This document shows, in pieces, positions 18,066 through 26,457 of a stretch of 64,000 bases of DNA. Position 1 is the first letter of the stretch, and each line of letters opens with the position of its first letter. This DNA comes from Sunxiuqinia indica (GTDB lineage Bacteria > Bacteroidota > Bacteroidia > Bacteroidales > Prolixibacteraceae), in NCBI RefSeq assembly GCF_009847015.1, contig NZ_WVEM01000010.1, positions 62,001-126,000 on the forward strand, written 5' to 3'. The position numbers and the translations under genes are program-made. The notes below the pieces were generated by a model that worked only from the letters and a program-made list of their open reading frames with translations, had not been told where the DNA came from and ran no database searches.

Positions 18066-18178
18066 CTATTTTCCAGCTTCTCCAGTACTTCCTTTTTGTA
18101 GCTGCGACTAATGGGAATAACCTTTCGGCCAATATTGATATACAGGGTTTTCTTCATTTTGTAAAAACATACTGACAT
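18062..18178 (-). pseudogene. Remnant: C-terminal end of a LytTR response regulator
   Basis: Read on the minus strand, 38 codons end with LYINIGRKVIPISRSYKKEV and a short Leu-Glu-Lys tail before TAG. This is the closing beta-hairpin and helix of a LytTR DNA-binding domain (the family pattern is v.l.ng..iPvSrsyk..l). Nothing upstream (18179-18300) continues the domain, so only the last part survives. The fragment overlaps the 3' end of the aminotransferase gene by four bases. Confidence 0.55.
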
Positions 18179-18311
18179 ACTGTTGTCACTTGTTGCCGTT
18201 TTCTTTGTGGAAGTAAACATGAATAATTTTCAGAAATCATGAAACGGCAAGTATCTTTTCAAGTATTCTACTTATCGTTTCTTTTTATTAATTAATCAAT
18301 CCTCAAATGCC

Positions 18312-18764
18312 ATGGAGAAAAAAACGATCGAAAAGCAAACTGTACTGATGTACTCAACGACAACAACACTTGCAACACTTATGAGTGATGCGGGAGAGAT
18401 TCCAAGGGAAATTGAATCAAAAGCTCGCGAATTGGGACTTGAAATTACTGCGCCCCCGGTTTGGCAGTATGTTGGCGTAGACGGAAAACCGGATACCCGA
18501 TTTAACATGGATATCTGTTTGCCGGTAAATGGAGCGAAGGGAAATGCGGGCAAGTTTCGTTTTGTAGAGCTTCCTGAAATCAACTGCATTACCGAAATCC
18601 ATAAAGGTAGTTGGTACAAATTGGCCGACACTTATAATCAGGTTTTTGGTGAAATGAGTCGCAAAGGAATTGTTCCGGCCGGAGCAAGTCGCGAGGTTTA
18701 TCATACCTGCGATTTCGAAAATGAAGCCAATAATGTAACGGAAATTCAGGTGATTATTCAATAA
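18312..18764 (+). CDS. GyrI-like/AraC effector-binding domain protein
   Basis: A 150-aa stand-alone GyrI-like small-molecule-binding domain. Seen: two related halves, with APPVWQYVGVDGKPDTRFNM and DICLPV in the first, and HKGSWYKLADTYNQVF followed by SREVYHTCDFENE in the second. Such domains bind drugs or other hydrophobic ligands, either as the sensor part of AraC/MerR regulators or alone. No DNA-binding domain is present here. The role is unknown. Confidence 0.8.
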   Translation: MEKKTIEKQTVLMYSTTTTLATLMSDAGEIPREIESKARELGLEITAPPVWQYVGVDGKPDTRFNMDICLPVNGAKGNAGKFRFVELPEINCITEIHKGSWYKLADTYNQVFGEMSRKGIVPAGASREVYHTCDFENEANNVTEIQVIIQ

Positions 18765-18782
18765 GAATCGCCTTAGTTGATG

Positions 18783-18866
18783 AACCGTCTTTGCGAGAAG
18801 GTACGACGAAGCAATCTGTTGATAATCATTTCTACAGATTGCTTCGTTTCACTCGCAATGACGGTT
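18783..18866. repeat. Inverted repeat of the GACGAAGCAATCTGT type
   Basis: The arms 18783-18819 and 18834-18866 are largely self-complementary (AACCGTC...GACGAAGCAATCTGT and ACAGATTGCTTCGT...GACGGTT) around a 14-base loop. This matches a very common dispersed intergenic repeat of Bacteroidota genomes. It has no coding content and separates the GyrI-like and DUF3795-like genes. Confidence 0.75.
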
Positions 18867-18906
18867 TGGATTTTGTAAATAGTACAAACGTTTAAAACCA
18901 CGAACC

Positions 18907-19254
18907 ATGAATCGCTTGTCACAAGCCAATCTTCAGTTAGTTTCCAAATGCGGGCTGTATTGCGGAAACTGCAAAAAGTATATAAGTAGCAAATGCAGCG
19001 GTTGCGAAGCCAATGAAAAAGCAAGTTGGTGTAAAGTCCGCGCTTGCTGTGTGGAGAATGGCTATGATTCCTGTGCCGATTGCACCACAACCAATCCACG
19101 CGAATGCAAGAAGTTTAACAATTTTATTTCCTCATTTTTCGAGCTTTTATTCCGCTCCGACCGCAAGGCCTCCATCGATTTCATCCGCGAAAATAGCCGC
19201 GAATCGTTCATCCATTTAATGATTGATGAGAAGAGGATGTCCATAAAAAAATAG
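18907..19254 (+). CDS. Cysteine-rich DUF3795-type protein
   Basis: A 115-aa protein whose N-terminal half holds ten or more Cys, in the pattern CGLYCGNCKKY, CSGCEAN, WCKVRACCVE and SCADC. That is the DUF3795 arrangement, likely a metal- or cluster-binding knuckle. The C-terminal half (from about 70) is helical and basic. The function is unknown. It is followed after 127 bases by the WYL regulator, and short GyrI-like and DUF3795 proteins of this type often lie near such regulators in Bacteroidota, which is a memory of context and not proof of a link. Confidence 0.8.
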   Translation: MNRLSQANLQLVSKCGLYCGNCKKYISSKCSGCEANEKASWCKVRACCVENGYDSCADCTTTNPRECKKFNNFISSFFELLFRSDRKASIDFIRENSRESFIHLMIDEKRMSIKK

Positions 19255-19381
19255 AAGCTACAAGTTGCAAGCTTCAAGCCTCAGGCGGGCAAGTAGTCTT
19301 TGCTATTTCCTTGTATTTTGAAGCTTTTTACTATTTTGCACTCATGTGCTTCGAACTTATGAATTTTGTACTTATTGAACC

Positions 19382-20335
19382 ATGAACCGCACCAATCGTC
19401 TCAATGCCATATTGATTCAGCTGCAAAGCAAGCGTGTTGTAAAGGCGCGGGAAATAGCAGACCGCTTTGAGATTAGCTTGCGAACCGTGTATCGCGATAT
19501 TCGTGCGTTGGAGGAAGCCGGTGTTCCTATTGGAGCAGAAGCCGGAGTGGGGTACTTTTTACAAGAGAGTTATCACTTGCCTCCGGTCATGTTTACCAGC
19601 GATGAAGCTTCTGCCTTGTTGTTTGGCGAAAAGCTGGTTGGGAAAATGAGTGATGAAAAGATTAAGTCAGATTTCTGCTCAGCGCTATACAAGGTAAAAG
19701 CTATTCTGAAGCCTTCGGAAAAGGATTACCTGGAGAAACTGCACGAGCACGTGGAAGTTTATAATTACCATTCGATGGGCGACCGTTTTCGTTTACTTTA
19801 TCTGAACGAGATCCAACAAGCTCTGGTAAGTAAACAAGTACTTCAAATTAAGTATGAATCGAAGCATGCCGAAGAAGCCGTTTTGCGCCGGGTAGAACCC
19901 ATTGGTTTGTGCAATTACAGCTCGCGCTGGCATTTGCTGGCCTGGTGCCAGTTGCGAAAAGACTACCGCGACTTCCGGCTCGACCGTATTGCAGACTTGC
20001 AGTTAACTCCAGAACACTTCAAAGGCAAGCAACACATAAGCATTCGGGAGTACATGGCACAAAATGCTATGATCGCATCCGAAGCCAATATTACGCTGCT
20101 CGTTCCCAAATCCAGACAGAAATTGATTGATGAGTCGAAATACTGGTATGGATTTCTTACCGAAGAAGATGCAGGAGATCGGGTTCGCATGCAATTTTCA
20201 AACAGCGATTTGCGTGGATTTGCTATTTGGATGCTGAATACCGGGAGCCATGCGCAGGTAGAATTTCCTTTGGAATTGCAGGAAATCGTCACCGGTTACG
20301 TGAATGACATGATTAAAACGTACAGAAAAGATTGA
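19382..20335 (+). CDS. YafY-type HTH/WYL domain transcriptional regulator
   Basis: A 317-aa regulator. An N-terminal DeoR-like winged helix-turn-helix (about 1-60) includes KAREIADRFEISLRTVYRDI and RALEEAGVPIGAE. The WYL domain follows (from about 140), with LRRVEPIGLCNYSSRWHLLAW where the Tyr-Ser-x-Arg-Trp core lies, and DFRLDRIADLQLT. WYL domains sense nucleic acid or nucleotide ligands in several regulators. The C-terminal WCX extension is complete. It probably acts on nearby genes or itself, but no operator is visible. Confidence 0.9.
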   Translation: MNRTNRLNAILIQLQSKRVVKAREIADRFEISLRTVYRDIRALEEAGVPIGAEAGVGYFLQESYHLPPVMFTSDEASALLFGEKLVGKMSDEKIKSDFCSALYKVKAILKPSEKDYLEKLHEHVEVYNYHSMGDRFRLLYLNEIQQALVSKQVLQIKYESKHAEEAVLRRVEPIGLCNYSSRWHLLAWCQLRKDYRDFRLDRIADLQLTPEHFKGKQHISIREYMAQNAMIASEANITLLVPKSRQKLIDESKYWYGFLTEEDAGDRVRMQFSNSDLRGFAIWMLNTGSHAQVEFPLELQEIVTGYVNDMIKTYRKD

Positions 20336-20502
20336 TTTTTAGTTTAAGTTAGTTTTACCATTTGCGTGGCAACTGTTTGTTAACTAGTGTTTAAGGTTGT
20401 CGGGTTTAAATCATTTTTGTGATAGCCCTTCAATTTTCCTATATTCACGCTACAACCAAAGAGAAGCGATCTTCTGATAATGTAAATTTTAAAAACTTCA
20501 AT

Positions 20503-22122
20503 ATGGCAGAAAAAGAAGAAGAGTACGAGATCAATCCTGAGTTAAAATCCACCAAAAAATATTTTGATGTTGACGGCCCTGTTTTTTGGCCGTCGGCTAT
20601 TGTAGTTGTTCTATTTATTGCTGTTACTCTAATTGTAGGAGAACCGATGGCAGAGATTTTTAGTACGATTCAAAATTCAATCTCCGAGGGCGGTGGTTGG
20701 TTTTTTGTGTTGGCTGTAAATTTCTTTCTGGTATTTGTGCTCTACATCGCTTTTAGCAAGTTCGGTAAAATTAAATTGGGTGGTCGACAAGCCAAGCCTG
20801 AGTTTTCCAAAGGAGCCTGGTTCGCTATGCTATTCAGTGCCGGAATGGGTATTGGTATTTTGTTCTGGAGTGTGGGTGAACCTATGAATCATTTTATCAA
20901 TTCTCCTACTTCAGAAGGCCAAACCGTTGAGGCTGCCCGGATGGCCATGGAGTTGACCTTTTTACATTGGGGACTGCATGCCTGGGGTATTTATGCTTTA
21001 GTAGGAATGGCCTTGGCTTTCTTTACATTTAATCGCGGGTTGCCACTCACAATTAGTTCTGTTTTTTATCCGCTGCTTGGTAAAAGAGTAAACGGACCGA
21101 TTGGTAAAATCATCAATGTGATGGCAGTAGTTGCTACCTTATTCGGATTAGCCACCTCACTCGGAATGGGAGTTCAGCAAGTGAGCGCCGGATTGGCTCA
21201 TCTGTTCAATCTGCCTGATACCATCAACACCCAGGTGATTTTAATTACGTTGATTACGCTTGCTGCAACAGGTTCGGTTGTTGCAGGCTTGAGCTCTGGG
21301 GTGAAGCGCCTGAGTGAGATTAATATTGTATTGGCAGGATTATTTCTGGTATTCATCATTATTGTCGGACCAACTTTATTCATCGTCGACTCGTTTGTCC
21401 AGAACCTTGGAAGCTACGTGCAAAACTTTTTTGAGCTAAGCTTTTGGACGGAAACCTATCAGCAGTCGGATTGGCAAAATAGTTGGACGGTTTTCTACTG
21501 GGCTTGGTGGGTGAGCTGGTCACCCTTTGTAGGGATGTTTATTGCCCGTATTTCGCGTGGTCGTAGCTTAAAAGAATTTGTACTAGGGGTTCTCATAGTA
21601 CCCACTTTACTAACCTTTTTATGGTTGTCGGCTTTTGGTGGAAGTGCCATGTTTTTGGAACTAAACGGGCTTGCCGACATTGCAGGAGCTGCAAAGGAAA
21701 ATGTGGCAACTTCGCTGTACGTGCTTTTGGAGCAATTTCCGATTTCATCGGTGACCTCATTTGTGGGAGTCATTCTGGTGACTAGCTTTTTTGTTACCAG
21801 TTCCGACTCCGGTTCTCTGGTTGTCGACAGCTTGACGGCCGGAGGAAAGTTGGATGCACCGGTAGCTCAACGCATATTTTGGGCGCTAACCGAAGGGGCG
21901 ATTGCTGCTGTATTGTTGTTGGGCGGAGGATTGCAAGCACTGCAAACAGCTGCTATTACAACAGGCTTGCCTTTTGCCATCATTCTCATTATTATTGCCT
22001 GGAGTTTACTAAAAGGGCTGCGCGGCGAGCATCTTGAAATGATGGAGCGAGTGCGGGAGCGGGAGCATAAGGACTATCAACGGATTGTTGCTGACATTCT
22101 GAAAAAAAGAGAATCGAAATAA
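20503..22122 (+). CDS. BCCT family betaine/carnitine/choline transporter
   Basis: A 539-aa inner-membrane symporter of the betaine/carnitine/choline type with about 12 membrane helices. Seen: FSAGMGIGILFWSVGEPM (about 122-139), the family GxGxGxLFW motif with substrate-site Trp, and WTVFYWAWWVSWSPFVGMFI (about 350-370) with the Trp-rich aromatic box. I start at the ATG at 20503 (MAEKEEEYEI); an upstream GTG at 20419 would add 28 residues of weak sequence. It is followed after 23 bases by a tandem universal stress protein and then by an OpuAC-like lipoprotein, which suggests osmoprotectant uptake. Confidence 0.92.
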   Translation: MAEKEEEYEINPELKSTKKYFDVDGPVFWPSAIVVVLFIAVTLIVGEPMAEIFSTIQNSISEGGGWFFVLAVNFFLVFVLYIAFSKFGKIKLGGRQAKPEFSKGAWFAMLFSAGMGIGILFWSVGEPMNHFINSPTSEGQTVEAARMAMELTFLHWGLHAWGIYALVGMALAFFTFNRGLPLTISSVFYPLLGKRVNGPIGKIINVMAVVATLFGLATSLGMGVQQVSAGLAHLFNLPDTINTQVILITLITLAATGSVVAGLSSGVKRLSEINIVLAGLFLVFIIIVGPTLFIVDSFVQNLGSYVQNFFELSFWTETYQQSDWQNSWTVFYWAWWVSWSPFVGMFIARISRGRSLKEFVLGVLIVPTLLTFLWLSAFGGSAMFLELNGLADIAGAAKENVATSLYVLLEQFPISSVTSFVGVILVTSFFVTSSDSGSLVVDSLTAGGKLDAPVAQRIFWALTEGAIAAVLLLGGGLQALQTAAITTGLPFAIILIIIAWSLLKGLRGEHLEMMERVREREHKDYQRIVADILKKRESK

Positions 22123-22145
22123 CGTTCAACATAAAACAAAATACA

Positions 22146-23066
22146 ATGGAGAAATTAGATAATATTATGGTTTGCATGGACCTGACAGAAATGGATGATT
22201 TCTTGATCAGCTATGCCAGTTACCTGGTTGAACAAACCGACGCAAAAAAGATATATTTCCTTCACTTATTGCAAAATTACGATTTACCAGCAGAAATTTT
22301 GAGTGAGTTTCCTGATCTGAAACGGCCAATCAGCAAGGTGTTACAGGAAGAATTGGAGGAAAACGTAGCCAAGAATTTTTCGCATCAAGAAAGTATTGAA
22401 ACAGAAGTGGTGGTAGAAGAAGGCGTCAAATCGGACACCTTGCTGCAATTTACCCGCGAGCACAAGATCAACCTCACGGTGTTTGGAAAAAAAGTGGGTT
22501 ATCAGGGGTCAGGTGCTTTGCCTCGCCGGGTGATGCCTTTAACCCCTTCGTCTGTAATATTGGTTAGTGAAACAGTGTTTCCCAAGATTGAGAAGATTAT
22601 GGTGCGGATCGATTTTTCCAAGATGTCGGAAATTGCTATGAAGACGGCTATTCAGCTTTCTGAATATACGGGAGCTCAATTGATTGCGCTTCATGCCTAC
22701 AGAATTCCAATCAGCCATTTTCCACAATATTCACACGATGACGAAAAGCGCCTACAGCAAAAAATGACCAAACATAGTGAGAAGGAATACGAAAAATTCA
22801 TGAAGAAACTGAAGCTCGATCCGAAAGCCATTCCCTGTGCATTCCTGTATGACCGGAATTACCAGGAGGCGCAATTGCTTTATCACTATGGCTTGAAAAA
22901 TCATGTTGACTTGATCATGATCGGATCCAAAATTAAGTCGGAACTGGCCAACGTGATTCTTGACCGAACCTCGGAAGAATTGGCAGAGGTGGAAAAGAAT
23001 ATCCCTGTACTGATCGTGAAGGATCGTAAGCAAACTCTTGGATTCCTGGAAGCTTTATTTGATTAA
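22146..23066 (+). CDS. Tandem universal stress protein
   Basis: A 306-aa protein with two UspA domains: residues about 4-140 and 145-290. Each begins with a beta strand and Asp (IMVCMDLTEMDD; IMVRIDFSKMSE) and ends in a nucleotide-loop-like segment (LTVFGKKVGYQGSGALPRR; LIMIGSKIKSELANVILDRT). The second loop is a poor match to the ATP-binding GxxGxxxxxxxxGS form, so ATP binding is uncertain. It lies between the BCCT carrier and the OpuAC lipoprotein with gaps of about 20 bases, and is probably co-transcribed; USPs often accompany transporters. Confidence 0.88.
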   Translation: MEKLDNIMVCMDLTEMDDFLISYASYLVEQTDAKKIYFLHLLQNYDLPAEILSEFPDLKRPISKVLQEELEENVAKNFSHQESIETEVVVEEGVKSDTLLQFTREHKINLTVFGKKVGYQGSGALPRRVMPLTPSSVILVSETVFPKIEKIMVRIDFSKMSEIAMKTAIQLSEYTGAQLIALHAYRIPISHFPQYSHDDEKRLQQKMTKHSEKEYEKFMKKLKLDPKAIPCAFLYDRNYQEAQLLYHYGLKNHVDLIMIGSKIKSELANVILDRTSEELAEVEKNIPVLIVKDRKQTLGFLEALFD

Positions 23067-23084
23067 CCGAAAAAAAACAAATGT

Positions 23085-23969
23085 ATGATCCGTAAAACAA
23101 AGAATAGTCTTATCGCATGCTGTGTGTTGTTAATGTTGGCTGCTTGTACTTCGCAATCAGGTAATCAAAAGAGTGAAGACCGAAAAGTAAAACTGGTTTA
23201 TACTGATTGGTCGGAAGCGGTGGCCTTAACGAACCTGGCGAAAATTTTACTTGAAGAACAGATGGATATCGAGGTTCAAGCGAAACTCACAGACGTGGAA
23301 GAAGCCTATGCCGAAGTTGCCAGTGGAAAATCGGATGTGTTTGCCGATGCTTGGTTACCCGAAACTCATCGTAGCTATCTGGAAACATATACGGGAAAGA
23401 TTGAAATGCTTTCAATTATTTATCCACATGCCCGAACAGGTCTGGTTGTTCCAGACTATAGCCAGTACCAATCGATTAATGATTTGAAAGGTTCCGATGT
23501 ACCGATTATTGGAATTGATGCCGGAGCTGGTATCATGGCTCAGGCACGCCAAGCGATTGAGCAATATGAGTTGGAGGGTATTCAGCTGAAAGACTTGTCG
23601 GAGCAGGAAATGACTGACCAATTTTCGGATGCTTTTAAGCGCCGCGAAGAGATAGTCATTACCGGGTGGGAGCCTCATTGGCTGTTTGATCGTTTCGAGG
23701 TGCGCTTTCTGAATGATCCGCGGTCGGTATTCGGTATTCAGGAGAATATCTATGCGATCGGTACTAGCGGGCTCGAAGAGCGATTGCCTCATGTGGTACG
23801 CTTCTTCGAACGTATGCAGCTTTCTGAACAGCAAATCAACAGTCTCATCTATTATATGAATAGTGAAGCAGATCCGGAAGATGGCGTGCGCGAATGGATG
23901 CACAAGAATGAATACATCGTCAATCAATGGGTGAAAGACTTAAAACCTGAGCGCAAAAAGATTATGTAA
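23085..23969 (+). CDS. OpuAC-type glycine betaine-binding lipoprotein
   Basis: A 294-aa substrate-binding protein of the glycine betaine/proline betaine OpuAC/ProX family. A lipobox LAAC sets the mature N-terminus at Cys20 (LMLAACTSQ). The mature domain shows VFADAWLPETHRSYLE with an aromatic ligand residue, LVVPDYSQYQSINDLKG, and VITGWEPHWLFDRFEVRFL, where Trp residues form the aromatic cage for a quaternary amine. No OpuA ATPase or permease gene is in the window, so the protein stands beside a BCCT carrier that does not normally need one. Function by analogy only. Confidence 0.88.
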   Translation: MIRKTKNSLIACCVLLMLAACTSQSGNQKSEDRKVKLVYTDWSEAVALTNLAKILLEEQMDIEVQAKLTDVEEAYAEVASGKSDVFADAWLPETHRSYLETYTGKIEMLSIIYPHARTGLVVPDYSQYQSINDLKGSDVPIIGIDAGAGIMAQARQAIEQYELEGIQLKDLSEQEMTDQFSDAFKRREEIVITGWEPHWLFDRFEVRFLNDPRSVFGIQENIYAIGTSGLEERLPHVVRFFERMQLSEQQINSLIYYMNSEADPEDGVREWMHKNEYIVNQWVKDLKPERKKIM

Positions 23970-24108
23970 GTGTAAGGGAGCGCGTTGGATGAGCGATTAT
24001 CTTTGCTCAAAAAGCAAATGAAACGAGCATGTAAAAATATTCCCACACAGAAGCGTGATTATTTTAAGCGAGTTCCATGTGTTGCAAAAAATAAACAATT
24101 ATAAACAC

Positions 24109-24456
24109 ATGAAAACCTTTAAAAACCTTTTAGTACAAGTTACTCAAAATGGCATGGGAAGCGGAGATACGGCGTTGGGCCTTCAGCTTATCGAAAACTA
24201 TTTCACACTTGTTAGTGAGGAAAGTGTTTTACCTCAGGTAATTGCCTTTTACAATGGTGGAGTAAAATTGTTGGCAGCTGAATCGCCTGTCGTGTCTGTT
24301 CTGAAATTGTTGGAGCAAAGAGGAGTTCGACTAGTTGCTTGTAAAACCTGCTTGAAGCATTTTGGACTTATAGACAAAACAGCAGTCGGTATTCCCGGAA
24401 CAATGGCAGATATTATTGAACTTCAGAAAGTTGCGGATAAGGTGGTGAGTCTTTAA
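24109..24456 (+). CDS. DsrE/YchN-like family protein
   Basis: A 115-aa protein. I start at the ATG at 24109 (MKTFKNLLVQVTQNG), because an earlier start adds 18 residues with no match. It resembles DsrE-family sulfur-relay proteins: VLPQVIAFYNGGVKLLA, then RLVACKTCLKHFGL, where the conserved Cys is followed by a second Cys, and a final helix. The DsrE fold often carries persulfide on that Cys. The 3' end overlaps the decayed kinase fragment on the opposite strand by four bases. Confidence 0.75.
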   Translation: MKTFKNLLVQVTQNGMGSGDTALGLQLIENYFTLVSEESVLPQVIAFYNGGVKLLAAESPVVSVLKLLEQRGVRLVACKTCLKHFGLIDKTAVGIPGTMADIIELQKVADKVVSL

Positions 24457-24725
24457 TCACACTGTGGAAGGGTAAAGTAAAAGCAGGTACTTTTTTTCAG
24501 TCGCTTTCTATCCATATTTTGCCAACGAGCATTTCCACGTAGGCTTTTGAAATGGAGAGCCCTAATCCAGCACCTTCGTAGTTTTTTTTTTAGGTGAGTT
24601 TATTTGTACAAACCGTCCAAAGACTGTTTTATTTTTCTCAGGAGGAATCCCGATCCCTGTATCTTGCACGTAAAATTCAAAAGAACGGTCTTTTATTGTG
24701 TATTCACAAATAAGCGCTTTAATTC
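24453..24725 (-). pseudogene. Remnant: frameshifted histidine kinase ATPase end
   Basis: On the minus strand three frame segments together read as a kinase C-terminus. First, IKDRSFEFYVQDTGIGIPPE continues to VFGRFVQINSP (G1 and F boxes). After a run of A (about 24588-24596) the frame changes and reads YEGAGLGLSISKAYVEML to IWIESD (G2 box). After a second A run it changes again and ends as KKSTCFYFTLPQCD and TAA. Two frameshifts in homopolymers and loss of everything upstream of the ATPase domain mark it as dead. It ends abutting the DsrE-like gene. Confidence 0.75.
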
Positions 24726-24728
24726 AAA

Positions 24729-24760
24729 TTGTACTGTTGCCAAATAATTTTTTACTTTTG
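24729..24760 (+). promoter_or_regulatory. Candidate promoter of the btuF operon
   Basis: TTG at 24729 and TACTTTTG (24753-24760, exact TAnnTTTG) are separated by 21 bases. It lies just upstream of the first cobalamin riboswitch. Confidence 0.5.
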
Positions 24761-24770
24761 CGTTGTTGTG

Positions 24771-24985
24771 GTGGCCAGCTTTTCGTTTATCGGAAAGTGC
24801 CTTAATAAGGGAATCCGGTGTAAATCCGGAGCAGTCCCCGCTGCTGTAAGCCTTGAGAGATCTTTTTGAAACCCCAGCCACTGTCTGCTATTGACGGACG
24901 GGAAGGCATCAAAAAGGAAGGTGAGCCAGAAGACCTGCCAGCAACAGATTGTTTAACCGGATCTTCGGGAAAAAAGATCGTCGGG
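24771..24985 (+). promoter_or_regulatory. Cobalamin riboswitch 1
   Basis: The conserved core is plain: GGGAATCCGGTG, then AATCCGGAGCAGTCCCCGC (24823 on), CTGTAAGCC, AACCCCAGCCACTG, GGGAAGGC and GAGCCAGAAGACCTGCC (ending about 24942). A downstream hairpin (GATCTT ... AAGATC, about 24960-24980) may be the expression platform that pairs with the core loop. When adenosylcobalamin or a related corrinoid binds, the btuF-cobO-btuC-btuD genes below should be turned down. Confidence 0.95.
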
Positions 24986-25039
24986 AACGCTGTTCCTGCC
25001 AATTCAATTTCTCTGAGGCTAAAATGCCCAATAAAAAGA

Positions 25040-25867
25040 ATGAAAAAGAAAGCGACTTATTTTCTAACGTCGGTGTTTATTCTCGTTATAGTTGTGACTG
25101 CACAGGCACAAACACCAGAACGTATTATTTCATTGGCGCCCTCGCTCACCAAAAACCTGTATTTGCTGGGAGCTGAAGATTTATTGGTGGGGTGCACCAG
25201 CTATTGTGTGTTGCAAAGTGAAACCGATGCTGATGTGGTCGCCTCAGCGGTTCAGGTGAATTATGAAAAGGCGGTGATATTAAAACCCGATTTGGTGATC
25301 ACCACCTCGTTGACCAAGCCCAAGACGATTGAAACATTCAGAAAACTGGGTGTGCAAGTGCACGAATTCCCGACGCCCCAATCGTTTGAGGAAATCTGTA
25401 GTCAGTTTGTGGATTTGGGCGAGTTGATTGGGAAAAAAGCCCTGGCCACTGAAATCATTGCCGAGGCGAAAGCGCATATTGAAACAATCAAGAAAAAAGT
25501 TCCCGAAGATCAACCCAGGCAGAAAATCTTTATGCAGATTGGCGCGAATCCACTTTTTGCCGTGGTGCCGCATACCTTTATGAATGACTTTGTGCGCTTT
25601 TCGGGAACCGAAAATATCGCCTCTGATTTGTCGGTTGGGAGTATTAATCGGGAGACGATTTTGGTTCGCAATCCTGATGTGATTATCGTGGTGTTGATGG
25701 GATCACTTGGCGCAGAAGAAAAGGATCGCTGGGAGGAATTTGACTCCCTGAGCGCCGTGCAAAAAGACCAGGTGTTTATTGTGAATGCCGATAAAACCTG
25801 CAGTCCGACCCCGCTTTCATTTGTTGAGGCGTTGGACGAAATCATCAGCTTAATTTACGAGAAATGA
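25040..25867 (+). CDS. btuF: Corrinoid ABC transporter, periplasmic binding protein
   Basis: A 275-aa BtuF-like binding protein. The start ATG at 25040 gives MKKKATYFLTSVFILVIVVT, a signal peptide ending ...TAQA; earlier in-frame codons read through the riboswitch and are not coding. The two lobes show ERIISLAPSLTKNLYLLGAE, VILKPDLVITTSLTKP, FMQIGANPLFAVVPHTFMND and VIIVVLMGSLG, the usual helical-backbone order for cobalamin- or siderophore-binding proteins. The riboswitch upstream and cobalamin genes downstream point to corrinoids. The 3' end overlaps cobO by four bases. Confidence 0.93.
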   Translation: MKKKATYFLTSVFILVIVVTAQAQTPERIISLAPSLTKNLYLLGAEDLLVGCTSYCVLQSETDADVVASAVQVNYEKAVILKPDLVITTSLTKPKTIETFRKLGVQVHEFPTPQSFEEICSQFVDLGELIGKKALATEIIAEAKAHIETIKKKVPEDQPRQKIFMQIGANPLFAVVPHTFMNDFVRFSGTENIASDLSVGSINRETILVRNPDVIIVVLMGSLGAEEKDRWEEFDSLSAVQKDQVFIVNADKTCSPTPLSFVEALDEIISLIYEK

Positions 25868-26391
25868 AAAAAGGACTAGTACATATTTACACCGGCACCG
25901 GTAAGGGCAAAACAACGGCTTCGGTAGGATTGGCGACACGAGCACTGGGGCAGGGATTGAAAGTGGTATATGCCCATTTTATGAAACGACCTGAGTTGTA
26001 TGGCTACCATGAAATCGATAGCCTGAAAAAATTGGGGGCGACTGTCATGGGATTTACCGATGGACATCCGAACTTCAACAAAGAAGTGACTCCCGAACAG
26101 CTGAGGGAGCAACTTGCAGAGGCCTTAGTGTATTTAGCAGGGCTTTGTCAGTCGTCAGCACCCGACCTGATGATTCTGGATGAAATCATTATTTGCGTTC
26201 GCGATGGGTTTCTGGATGAGCAGGATCTGATTAACTTTATCGATTCGAAACCAGAAACAATGGAGCTGGTATTGACTGGTCGAGGTGTAACTCCCGGACT
26301 GATTGAAAAGGCCAATTACGTATCCGAAATAAATAAAGTGAAACATCCCTTTGACGAGGGAATTCCCAGCCGGAAGGGAATTGAGTTTTAA
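25864..26391 (+). CDS. cobO: Cob(I)alamin adenosyltransferase, CobO/BtuR type
   Basis: A 175-aa enzyme that adds the adenosyl group of ATP to cob(I)alamin or cobinamide. The P-loop GTGKGKTTASVGLATRA (about 12-28) is diagnostic of the CobA/CobO type; DLMILDEIIICVRDGF (about 100-115) and GRGVTPGLIEKANYVSEI (about 140) complete it. The length is close to CobO without the extra N-terminal extension of Salmonella CobA. ATGA overlap with btuF makes coupled translation likely. It converts incoming corrinoid to the adenosylated form needed for later assembly. Confidence 0.93.
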   Translation: MKKGLVHIYTGTGKGKTTASVGLATRALGQGLKVVYAHFMKRPELYGYHEIDSLKKLGATVMGFTDGHPNFNKEVTPEQLREQLAEALVYLAGLCQSSAPDLMILDEIIICVRDGFLDEQDLINFIDSKPETMELVLTGRGVTPGLIEKANYVSEINKVKHPFDEGIPSRKGIEF

Positions 26392-26457
26392 AAAGTACAT
26401 GAGTTCATTAGCAAAGAACCCGGAACTTATGGATCAATGGACGAAATAAAATAAACA

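Noticed and set aside
24693-24881. Minus-strand open frame of 62 codons
   Set aside because: It overlaps the riboswitch and the kinase remnant in a frame that matches neither.
24866-25039. In-frame extension of btuF to the left
   Set aside because: These codons read through the riboswitch core; the ATG at 25040 begins a proper signal peptide.
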